Assembly: GCA_031284765.1 (NCBI GenBank)
Contig: JAITXK010000174.1
Coordinates: 1-11,294, forward strand
From: Candidatus Symbiothrix sp.
Lineage (GTDB): Bacteria; Bacteroidota; Bacteroidia; Bacteroidales; Azobacteroidaceae
Direction of reading: 5' to 3'
Length of the DNA stretch: 11,294 nucleotides
Positions 1 through 4,687 of this stretch are shown piece after piece (position 1 is the stretch's first letter; each line of letters starts with the position of its first letter). Both the position numbers and the translations under genes were made by a program. The notes under the pieces were generated by a model. It saw only the letters and a list, made by a program, of their open reading frames with translations. It was not told where the DNA came from and did not search any database.

Positions 1-2
1 TG

Positions 3-320
3 TTTTCCGTTTTTACGGGATTGGCTTTCCGGGATATTTGCAATCTGACACCCAAACATATTGTAAAAGCCGATGACGGTATTTTATGGATAAGAACAAC
101 CCGTCAGAAAACAGGTACACCCTGTGAAATTCCATTATTGGACTTACCCAAACAGATTATCGAAAAATACAGAGGTATTGCCAAAGACGGTAAACTCTTG
201 CCCATGCTTAGTTGTGGAAGGTTGAACAAGAATCTGAAAATAATCGCCCGCCTTTGCAGTATCGAGCGGAAACTGATTTTCCACATGAGAAGACACAGGA
301 TTCAGCTTTTTGACCTATAG
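3..320 (+). pseudogene. Tyrosine recombinase (ICE-type integrase), C-terminal fragment, truncated
   Basis: The frame is open from the window edge (codons from position 3), so the start lies outside. The fragment begins with FSVFTGLAFRDI, matching the region around the first catalytic Arg of tyrosine recombinases. Ala follows TGL where Arg is usual; loss of this Arg is known in Bacteroides ICE integrases such as IntDOT. Next come a beta-hairpin with RQKTGTP, whose Lys fits the conserved catalytic lysine, and HMRRH (282-296), the HxxRH box. The protein then departs from the family and stops at 318-320. The usual 50 or so residues that hold the last His/Trp and the nucleophilic Tyr are absent, and neither other frame after 296 restores them. 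The product should be inactive. Family call is firm; the specific element it came from is unknown. Confidence 0.8.
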
Positions 321-544
321 ATAAGCAAGTTACAAGAATAAAATTCTTAATAGGTAACGATTTAGAAACGAGCGAATCTCGTTAATTTGCTTCATTTTTG
401 CACAATACAAAGAGCGACTTAACTTGACACAAAGTTACAAAATAATCCTCATATTCTCAAATATATTCTTATCCCGTTTCCCCTTTGCAATCTCTTTCGT
501 TTACTCACACGTCGGACGCTACTCCAGTTTTAAACCCCAATTCT
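321..544. other. Gene-less stretch after the integrase remnant
   Basis: I see no supportable gene here. There is one short inverted repeat (367-383) and a weak Bacteroides-like -7 element ending in ATTTTTGCAC near 392-402 that lacks a correctly spaced -33 box. An octamer CCAGTTTT (524-531) is complementary to AAAACTGG (649-656) inside the structured region downstream, so a transcript starting upstream could pair over a long range. The reading frame open from 424 to 831 crosses several RNA-like hairpins and has no protein-like pattern. Confidence 0.45.
367..383. repeat. Short inverted repeat AACGAG/CTCGTT
   Basis: Perfect 6-bp arms (367-372 and 378-383) are separated by CGAAT. It lies just before the TTTTTGCAC promoter-like sequence, so it could be a protein-binding site. 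Short palindromes like this also occur by chance. Confidence 0.3.
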
Positions 545-596
545 CCGGCTGTTTTCTAAAACATCACTATCTTTGCATAAGTTTAGAAAGAGCCGG
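545..596. repeat. Imperfect inverted repeat flanking a -7 promoter element
   Basis: The left arm 545-562 (CCGGCTGTTTTCTAAAAC) is nearly the reverse complement of the right arm 581-596 (GTTTAGAAAGAGCCGG), with one or two unpaired bases. The 18-bp spacer holds the -7 element TATCTTTG. As DNA this could be an operator or cruciform around the promoter. As RNA, if transcribed from further upstream, it would form a long stem that competes with the hairpin at 594-615. The arms are seen directly; the role is inferred. Confidence 0.55.
568..575 (+). promoter_or_regulatory. Bacteroides-type promoter, -7 element TATCTTTG
   Basis: TATCTTTG matches the Bacteroides -7 consensus TAnnTTTG exactly, and the following GCATAA context is common at such promoters. 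No clear TTTG -33 box lies about 19 bp upstream, which is tolerated in many Bacteroides promoters. Transcription would begin near 581-583, giving a leader of about 260 nt before the reductase start at 842. Confidence 0.55.
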
Positions 597-788
597 ACGA
601 CCTTTATGTCGTTCGATTAAATACATGATGTCGCTGAACCCTGTCGCGAAAACTGGAAATTTACAAGACAAGAGGAATACAGCAATGTTCATGCTATACC
701 AACGGTATGGCGTGGGCTTGCTTCTGTTTCCTCTTAGGTATTCCAGTACCTCGCGGCGGGATGGTTGTGAGTCCCACGCTTCTTTTTT
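582..788 (+). ncRNA. Candidate structured leader RNA or small RNA upstream of the reductase gene
   Basis: Four hairpins follow one another downstream of the promoter at 568-575. Hairpin 1 pairs 594-601 with 608-615 (8 bp including one G-U, loop CTTTAT). Hairpin 2 spans 670-735: AAGAGGAA (670-677) pairs with TTCCTCTT (728-735), then ACAG with CTGT and CAA with TTG, and the tip CATGCTATACC (690-700) pairs with GGTATGGCGTG (704-714) across the loop AAC using G-U wobbles. Hairpin 3 pairs AGGTA (736-740) with TACCT (747-751). Hairpin 4 (753-779) is followed by a T-tract. A TGTCGC direct repeat occurs at 629-634 and 642-647. The G-U pairs argue for selection at the RNA level. I recognise no named RNA family. 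It could be an attenuator or riboswitch-like leader for the gene at 842, or an independent small RNA. No structure has been computed with software. Confidence 0.5.
753..788 (+). terminator. Terminator-like hairpin with T-tract
   Basis: GCG (753-755) pairs with CGC (777-779) and GGGA (758-761) with TCCC (772-775), with a small internal loop and a 10-nt apical loop. TTCTTTTTT (780-788) follows directly. This is the form of an intrinsic terminator. It lies 53 bp before the start of the reductase gene and downstream of the putative promoter, so it could end a small RNA or act as a transcription attenuator. The last four T's also belong to the inverted repeat that starts at 785. Confidence 0.5.
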
Positions 789-833
789 ACGTGTTACTGA
801 CGACCAAAAATGGAAAGTAGAAAACACGTAAAA
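785..833. repeat. Perfect 11-bp inverted repeat before the reductase start
   Basis: TTTTACGTGTT (785-795) is the exact reverse complement of AACACGTAAAA (823-833), with a 27-bp spacer. The right arm ends 8 bases before the ATG at 842, so the RNA stem would cover the A-rich ribosome landing site. The left arm uses the end of the terminator T-tract, so this stem and full use of the terminator may exclude each other. It could instead be a DNA operator. The repeat is seen; the function is inferred. Confidence 0.55.
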
Positions 834-841
834 TAGAAAAT

Positions 842-1372
842 ATGAAAAAGATTATCCTTTACATCGCTACATCGCTTGATGGGCGAATTGCAGAACCCGA
901 CGGCGGACTGGAATGGCTTACCGGATTTCCGAACCCCGAAAAAACAGATTACGGATACAAAGACCTATTGGCTTCCGTCGATACGGTTATTATGGGTGGA
1001 CGGACTTACCGTGAGTTATTAAACATGGACGTAATCTGGCCATACCCGGAACAAATGACCTATGTAGTTTCCCGACACGATTGGGGTGCAACGGAAAATA
1101 TTCGTTTCATTACAGAGAATATAATTGAAACGATATCTGCCTTACGCGATGAGCAAGGAAACGATATTTGGTTGGTTGGTGGAGGTGAATTAATTTCAAT
1201 GCTGCTCGCTGCGGCTTTGATCGATGAAATGCGAGTTGCTTATATTCCTATTATTCTTGGCAAAGGAGTTCCCTTGTTCCTGGAACAACCCAAAGAATCG
1301 AAATGGGAATTGATCAGAAGCATACCCTATAATTCAGGTGTTTTAATGGTTGAGTATCAAAAGAAAATGTAA
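842..1372 (+). CDS. Dihydrofolate reductase-like / RibD C-terminal domain family protein
   Basis: This 176-residue protein belongs to the bacterial RibD-C/DHFR-like reductase superfamily (YwjB/YyaP type), which uses NADPH; its substrate is unknown. The sequence opens with a strand and SLDGRIA (residues 11-17), continues with the VIMGGRTY segment near residue 50 (cofactor-site strand and helix), and has LVGGGELI (about 115-122), the glycine-rich turn of the fold. The length is typical for stand-alone members. The ATG at 842 is the first methionine after the structured leader and gives a family-like N-terminus. It is monocistronic, since tetR has its own promoter. Such genes are common cargo of Bacteroides mobile elements. 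It should not be taken as a trimethoprim-resistance enzyme or as folA without testing. Confidence 0.85.
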   Translation: MKKIILYIATSLDGRIAEPDGGLEWLTGFPNPEKTDYGYKDLLASVDTVIMGGRTYRELLNMDVIWPYPEQMTYVVSRHDWGATENIRFITENIIETISALRDEQGNDIWLVGGGELISMLLAAALIDEMRVAYIPIILGKGVPLFLEQPKESKWELIRSIPYNSGVLMVEYQKKM

Positions 1373-1397
1373 ACATACTCATCTATATGTAAAATAC

Positions 1398-1425
1398 GAA
1401 GTCAAAAAACTTCATGGATTTTTTT
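1398..1425 (+). terminator. Weak terminator-like hairpin after the reductase gene
   Basis: GAAGT (1398-1402) pairs with ACTTC (1409-1413) across CAAAAA, and a T-run (1419-1425) follows after ATGGA. The stem is only 5 bp and the T-run is offset, so activity is uncertain. Confidence 0.3.
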
Positions 1426-1445
1426 CATAATTTAAAATCTATTCG

Positions 1446-1453
1446 TATATTTA
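1446..1453 (+). promoter_or_regulatory. Probable tetR promoter, -7-like element TATATTTA
   Basis: TATATTTA differs from TAnnTTTG only in the last base and lies directly before the operator at 1455. The expected transcription start falls inside the operator, so the tetR mRNA leader would be about 14 nt. No convincing -33 box is visible. Confidence 0.4.
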
Positions 1454-1454
1454 C

Positions 1455-1473
1455 AGACCAAACAGTCGGTTTA
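1455..1473. promoter_or_regulatory. TetR operator, site 1 (tetR autoregulation)
   Basis: AGACCAAACAGTCGGTTTA is one of three near-identical sites in this cassette; the others are at 2100 and 4657. The core is a degenerate palindrome, GACC-rich on the left and GGTC/AGTC on the right. The site ends on the A of the tetR start codon and covers the expected transcription start, which fits repression of tetR by its own product. Binding is inferred from the repetition and the placement. Confidence 0.7.
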
Positions 1474-2060
1474 TGAAAGATACAAAAGATTATATTTTGA
1501 TGACTTCCCTAAAACTCTTTATGCAGAAAAGTTTCAAAGAGGTGACAATGAAAGAGATTGTTGAAAAGACAAGCTTGTCGAAAGGCGCTTTCTACCACTA
1601 CTTTGCAAGTAAAGAAGCGGTGTTTGAAGAGGTAGTGAAGTATTTTTACAGCCATATTATCGTCACAGATTATAGCAATTTCCCCCAAACATCTCTCAAA
1701 GATTTTTGTAAGGTCTATTTGGATAAGTTGGCTAATTCACCTTACGACATTGAAGATGCGGGAAACGAAACAAACCTGTTTGGTTTTATTTCGGAAGCAA
1801 TTCGTAAAATTCCTTCCTTTATGGATATTCATAAGGCTCAACGAAAAACGGAAATTGATGCGTGGTCAAACATTGTTGCTATAGCAAAGAAAAACAAAGA
1901 AATTAAAGCAAACTTCCCGAATAAAGACATCGCTGCGATGTTTTTGAATATTAGTGATGGCATCGTTTTAAACAAGATGTCTACTTCCGATGAGGAAGAG
2001 TCATTGAAGGGTATTAAACAAGGATGGGGTCACTTGTATAAATTATTACAAAAAGAATAG
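1473..2060 (+). CDS. TetR/AcrR-family transcriptional regulator
   Basis: This 195-residue protein has a canonical N-terminal TetR helix-turn-helix at about residues 8-55: ILMTSLKLFMQKSFKEVTMK, then IVEKTSLSKGAFYHYFASKE, with the YHYF recognition-helix end and the SKE/LF signature. The remaining 140 or so residues are helical and variable, as in the ligand-binding and dimerisation domain of the family, so the inducer cannot be predicted. The start at 1473 gives the standard length and follows the operator directly. Next Met is at residue 10, inside helix 1, so the upstream start is preferred. It probably represses itself, the antiporter gene and the RND operon through the sites at 1455, 2100 and 4657. 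This is the arrangement known for AcrR-like regulators of RND pumps. Confidence 0.9.
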   Translation: MKDTKDYILMTSLKLFMQKSFKEVTMKEIVEKTSLSKGAFYHYFASKEAVFEEVVKYFYSHIIVTDYSNFPQTSLKDFCKVYLDKLANSPYDIEDAGNETNLFGFISEAIRKIPSFMDIHKAQRKTEIDAWSNIVAIAKKNKEIKANFPNKDIAAMFLNISDGIVLNKMSTSDEEESLKGIKQGWGHLYKLLQKE

Positions 2061-2099
2061 CATGTAAAATCTGATTGTAGGCCTTTTTCACTTAATAGC

Positions 2100-2118
2100 A
2101 GACCGAACGGTCGGCTTA
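2100..2118. promoter_or_regulatory. TetR operator, site 2 (antiporter promoter)
   Basis: AGACCGAACGGTCGGCTTA has the best palindrome of the three sites: GACCG, then AA, then CGGTC. It lies 70 bp before the antiporter start and about 22 bp before a weak -7-like TAAGTTTT (2141-2148), so it would cover the -33 region of that promoter. This suggests the antiporter belongs to the same regulon as the pump. Confidence 0.7.
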
Positions 2119-2132
2119 AATGCAATTAAAAT

Positions 2133-2168
2133 AAATATTTTAAGTTTTCACTTGTCAGCATACGTAGA
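2133..2168 (+). repeat. 36-bp intergenic direct repeat, copy 1
   Basis: Positions 2133-2168 align without gaps to 3577-3612 with 30 of 36 bases identical. The best-conserved part is TGTCAGCATA followed by one variable base and GTAGA. It lies between operator site 2 and the antiporter start at 2189. It may be a duplicated promoter and 5' untranslated segment, since it contains the AAATATTTT and TTTTCA tracts of a possible -7 region. Confidence 0.6.
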
Positions 2169-2173
2169 ACGTA
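2161..2173. repeat. Small inverted repeat TACGT-AGA-ACGTA
   Basis: Perfect 5-bp arms with a 3-base spacer sit at the end of repeat copy 1, 15 bp before the antiporter ATG. It may be an operator or a short leader hairpin. Copy 2 also runs into a palindrome, but of different sequence (3611-3622). Confidence 0.35.
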
Positions 2174-2188
2174 ATTCATTTTAAATAC

Positions 2189-3577
2189 ATGGAATCATAT
2201 AGTATCATTATTATTTTGTTGGCTGTTTCAATAGGATTAGTACCCGTGGCATCCAAATTGAAATTACCTTATCCCATTTTGTTATTGGCGGCAGGAATTG
2301 CTTTCGGATTTATTCCCGGATTTCACTGGATAGCAATCAATCCCGAAGTGGTTTTTCTGATATTCCTACCACCCATGCTATACGATGCGGCTTACAATAT
2401 ATCCTTTAAAGATTTCAGAGCCAACCTGCCTACCATTTCCCTATTAGCGATTACGTTGGTTTTTGTTACTACTATAGGCATTGCTGTTGTGGCGCATTAT
2501 TGTATTCCCGGCATGACTTGGCCGTTGGCGTTTGTGCTTGGGGCGATACTTTCACCGCCCGATGCGGTAGCCGCCGCAGGCGTAACCAAAGGATTGGGTT
2601 TACCACATCGTGCATGCACCATACTCGAAGGCGAAAGTTTGATCAACGATGCTTCGGCATTGGTTGCTTTCCGTTTTGCGGTAGCAGCGGTAGCAGGAAG
2701 TTCGTTTATTCCGTGGAAAGCCGGATTGATGTTTGTTGTTTCCCTTGGTGGCGGATGCATCGTTGGTTTCATTTTATGGCTTGTCTTCGCTGTCGTAGTA
2801 AAGAAAATCCGGTTGAACAGTACAGTGTTGGTCAGTTTGAATCTTTTGCTCCCATTTGTGGCTTATCTGATTGCCGAAGAATTTCATGTTTCGGGCGTAA
2901 TTTCGGTTGTTACGGCAGGTTTAATTGCAGCGCAACACAAAGACCAATTGTTTTCGCAGCAAGCCAAAATACAGTCCAAATCGGTTTGGGATACCAGTAT
3001 ATTTCTGCTCAACGGGTTGGTATTTATATTTATTGGTTTGGAATTTCCGGCAGTTTTAAGAAGTATTCAAAATGAAGAATCCATTGAGTTGCTTATTGTC
3101 TGTGCTTTTCTGATATTCTTTGTTGCGCTCGCCATCCGTGTACTTATTGTTATCCGACATAAATTCAACATCGAAAAGCGCATGACTTCCATAAAAAGAA
3201 AGTACCCGTTTTTATTTGGCGGACAAAAAACCAACAATCCCAAAGAGGAAAAACAAATGGCTGCCTTGAAAGAAAAACATCCTGCCTTTTATGAGCGAAA
3301 AAAGAGACAGATAGAAGATTTAAAAGACATACAGGCTTTAGGTTGGAAAGAAAGCCTTATTATCGGTTGGTCGGGAATGCGGGGCATTGTTTCGTTAGCA
3401 GCCGCCTTGTCATTGCCTTTGCTAATGGCCGATAGCAGCGCATTTCCCCTGCGGGATACGATTGTTTTCCTGACCGTTGTCGTAGTAATTATCATGCTGA
3501 TGGTGCAAGGTTTGGGATTACTTGTACTGGTTAAGTTGCTCAAAATAGATAAAAATAAAAAATTTCCTATTCCATAA
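2189..3577 (+). CDS. CPA1-family (NhaP-type) cation/proton antiporter
   Basis: This 462-residue inner-membrane protein has about 12 hydrophobic segments and exchanges a monovalent cation, probably Na+ or K+, for H+. Family hallmarks are present. LSPPDAVAAA holds Asp125, in the unwound-helix region. LEGESLINDASAL holds Asn153-Asp154, the ND ion-binding pair of CPA1 exchangers. GMRGIVSLA holds Arg398, the conserved Arg of the last core helices. A charged loop of about 60 residues (about 325-390, rich in Lys, Arg and Glu) separates the last membrane helices from the rest. The C-terminus ends shortly after the final helix, so the cytoplasmic tail of longer relatives is absent. The gene stands between TetR site 2 and repeat copy 2. 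Co-control with an RND pump suggests it supports pH or ion balance during proton-driven efflux, which is inference. Ion specificity cannot be read from the sequence. Confidence 0.9.
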   Translation: MESYSIIIILLAVSIGLVPVASKLKLPYPILLLAAGIAFGFIPGFHWIAINPEVVFLIFLPPMLYDAAYNISFKDFRANLPTISLLAITLVFVTTIGIAVVAHYCIPGMTWPLAFVLGAILSPPDAVAAAGVTKGLGLPHRACTILEGESLINDASALVAFRFAVAAVAGSSFIPWKAGLMFVVSLGGGCIVGFILWLVFAVVVKKIRLNSTVLVSLNLLLPFVAYLIAEEFHVSGVISVVTAGLIAAQHKDQLFSQQAKIQSKSVWDTSIFLLNGLVFIFIGLEFPAVLRSIQNEESIELLIVCAFLIFFVALAIRVLIVIRHKFNIEKRMTSIKRKYPFLFGGQKTNNPKEEKQMAALKEKHPAFYERKKRQIEDLKDIQALGWKESLIIGWSGMRGIVSLAAALSLPLLMADSSAFPLRDTIVFLTVVVVIIMLMVQGLGLLVLVKLLKIDKNKKFPIP

Positions 3578-3612
3578 AATATTTTTCTTTTTCATCTGTC
3601 AGCATAAGTAGA
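3577..3612 (+). repeat. 36-bp intergenic direct repeat, copy 2
   Basis: This is the second copy of the block at 2133-2168. It begins on the last base of the antiporter stop codon and ends 50 bp before the small membrane protein gene at 3663. It contains TATTTTTC (3580-3587), close to the -7 consensus TAnnTTTG. It likely supplies a promoter or leader for the 3663-4638 gene pair. No copy of the 19-bp TetR site accompanies it. Confidence 0.6.
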
Positions 3613-3622
3613 GAGCGCTCTC
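3611..3622. repeat. Perfect 12-bp palindrome GAGAGCGCTCTC
   Basis: This fully symmetrical palindrome overlaps the last two bases of repeat copy 2 and lies 40 bp before the ATG at 3663. With flanks, AGAGAGCGCTCTCGGC matches 11 of 16 positions of operator site 2, so it may be a diverged site or a site for another regulator. It could also be a short leader hairpin. Confidence 0.4.
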
Positions 3623-3662
3623 GGCAAACAAACAAAAAAGTAAAACATTAAAACGAAATATT

Positions 3663-4079
3663 ATGAAAGCAAGAGGTTTTAAAATCATATTGATGATGTT
3701 GGCAGCCGTTACCGGATTCAGCGCCATCGTTATGTTGTTGTGGAATGCGTTACTGCCCGATATTCTTGGATGGACAACCATCAACTTTTGGCAAGCATTA
3801 GGCTTGTTGGCACTTATCCGTATATTGTTTGGCGGAATCGGTGGAGGAAAAATGTGGGCTGCTCATGGAATGCATCACGATATGCATGGTGGTCTGTTTG
3901 GTGGTTTCGGAAAAGGTAATCCCATTCGTGAAAAATGGATGAAAATGTCACCCGAAGAACGAAAAGAATTCGTCAGGAAAAGGCACGAACACATGCATAG
4001 AGGAATGTTTGGCAGGATGGATTTTTTCGGAGATGATGATTTTAATGCGGATGACCGTTCCCATAAAAACGATGAATAA
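3663..4079 (+). CDS. Small two-TM membrane protein with His/Met-rich, Spy/CpxP-like segment; function unknown
   Basis: This 138-residue protein belongs to no family I can name with certainty. It has hydrophobic segments at about residues 7-31 and 41-61, then a soluble tail. The tail carries a His/Met cluster (His68, Met70, His71, His72, Met74, His75), a stretch with KMSPEERKEFVRKRH (about 94-108) reminiscent of the LTPEQR-type motif of Spy/CpxP/ZraP sensors, a second His/Met cluster (His108, His110, Met111, His112) and an acidic end. Such residues suggest binding of Zn, Cu or Ag, or sensing of envelope state; this is inference. The gene overlaps the ECF sigma gene start by 8 bases, so the two are likely translationally coupled. 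That makes it a candidate sensor or unconventional anti-sigma partner. No ZAS or other known anti-sigma domain is visible. Confidence 0.7.
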   Translation: MKARGFKIILMMLAAVTGFSAIVMLLWNALLPDILGWTTINFWQALGLLALIRILFGGIGGGKMWAAHGMHHDMHGGLFGGFGKGNPIREKWMKMSPEERKEFVRKRHEHMHRGMFGRMDFFGDDDFNADDRSHKNDE

Positions 4080-4638
4080 TCCCGGACAGCAAAACGTAGA
4101 AAAACTGATTGTAGAATATCAACCGCGCCTGAAAGCGTTTATCCGTAAACGGGTTTCAAGAAAGGAAGACGCGGACGATATTCTACAGGATGTCTTTTAT
4201 CAATTGGTGAAAGCAGACACCCTGATGAATCCGATTGAACAGGTTTCAGTGTGGCTATACCGTGTGGCTCGAAACCTGATTATCAACAGAGGACTCAAGA
4301 AAAAGGAAGAAGCGTTACCCGTTTATGCCGATGATGAAAGAGACGATGATGTACTGATAGATTTCTCTGAAATTCTATTTGGCAACGACACTTCCCCTTC
4401 GCCCGAAGCGGAGTATTTGCGTTCAATGGTTTGGGTAGAGTTGGAGAATGCTCTTTCGGAGTTACCGCCCGAACAACGCGAAATATTTGAATTAACGGAA
4501 TTGGATGGTATTGCAGTTAAAGATATTTCCAAAACGACCGGAGTACCTGTCAATACATTGCTTTCCAGAAAACATTACGCCGTTGTGCATCTTCGTAAAC
4601 GGTTAGCAGAATTATATAACGAATTTATTTACGCTTAA
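4072..4638 (+). CDS. ECF-type RNA polymerase sigma factor
   Basis: This 188-residue protein has the two-domain ECF plan. Region 2 spans about residues 10-75, with EDADDILQDVFYQL (32-45) and SVWLYRVARNLIINR (59-73). A linker follows that is acidic and longer than usual (about 80-115). Region 4 spans about 122-182, with LPPEQREIFELTELDG, KDISKTTGVPVNTLLSRKHY and a basic end. It directs RNA polymerase to a specific promoter set. I chose ATG 4072. An in-frame ATG at 4009 would add 21 residues lying inside the upstream gene that match no part of the family. The ATG at 4072 gives an 8-base overlap with the previous stop, typical of coupled genes. No anti-sigma gene follows; the small membrane protein before it is the only candidate partner. 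TolC operator site 3 begins 18 bp after its stop. Confidence 0.88.
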   Translation: MNNPGQQNVEKLIVEYQPRLKAFIRKRVSRKEDADDILQDVFYQLVKADTLMNPIEQVSVWLYRVARNLIINRGLKKKEEALPVYADDERDDDVLIDFSEILFGNDTSPSPEAEYLRSMVWVELENALSELPPEQREIFELTELDGIAVKDISKTTGVPVNTLLSRKHYAVVHLRKRLAELYNEFIYA

Positions 4639-4656
4639 ATTTTTTTATCCAATCAT

Positions 4657-4675
4657 AGACCAAACGGTCGGTTTA
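4657..4675. promoter_or_regulatory. TetR operator, site 3 (RND pump operon)
   Basis: AGACCAAACGGTCGGTTTA differs from site 1 at one position (G for A) and from site 2 at two. It ends 12 bp before the tolC start. The -7-like TAAATTTT (4636-4643) overlapping the sigma stop would place the transcription start at or just before this site. So tolC, the adaptor and the permease likely have their own TetR-repressed promoter, separate from the sigma gene. Confidence 0.7.
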
Positions 4676-4687
4676 ATAACAATTAAG

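Noticed and set aside
524..803. Retron-type msr-msd RNA suggested by the short hairpin followed by a long hairpin
   Set aside because: No reverse transcriptase gene is present nearby, and I found no convincing a1/a2 end complementarity; the T-tract terminator and promoter fit a leader or small RNA better.
424..831. Open frames on + (424-831) and - (567-827) between the integrase remnant and the reductase
   Set aside because: Neither has protein-like composition or a recognisable motif, both lie across RNA-like hairpins and the terminator, and each overlaps the other.
2061..2099. Possible terminator after tetR (GGCC followed by T-run)
   Set aside because: No stem of useful length precedes the T-run.
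2497..3543. Antisense and out-of-frame open frames inside the antiporter and pump genes
   Set aside because: They are shadows of well-supported coding frames and show no independent motifs or starts.
4009..4071. Upstream ATG at 4009 as start of the sigma factor
   Set aside because: The 21 extra residues lie fully inside the previous gene and do not match the ECF N-terminus; ATG 4072 gives normal coupling and length.
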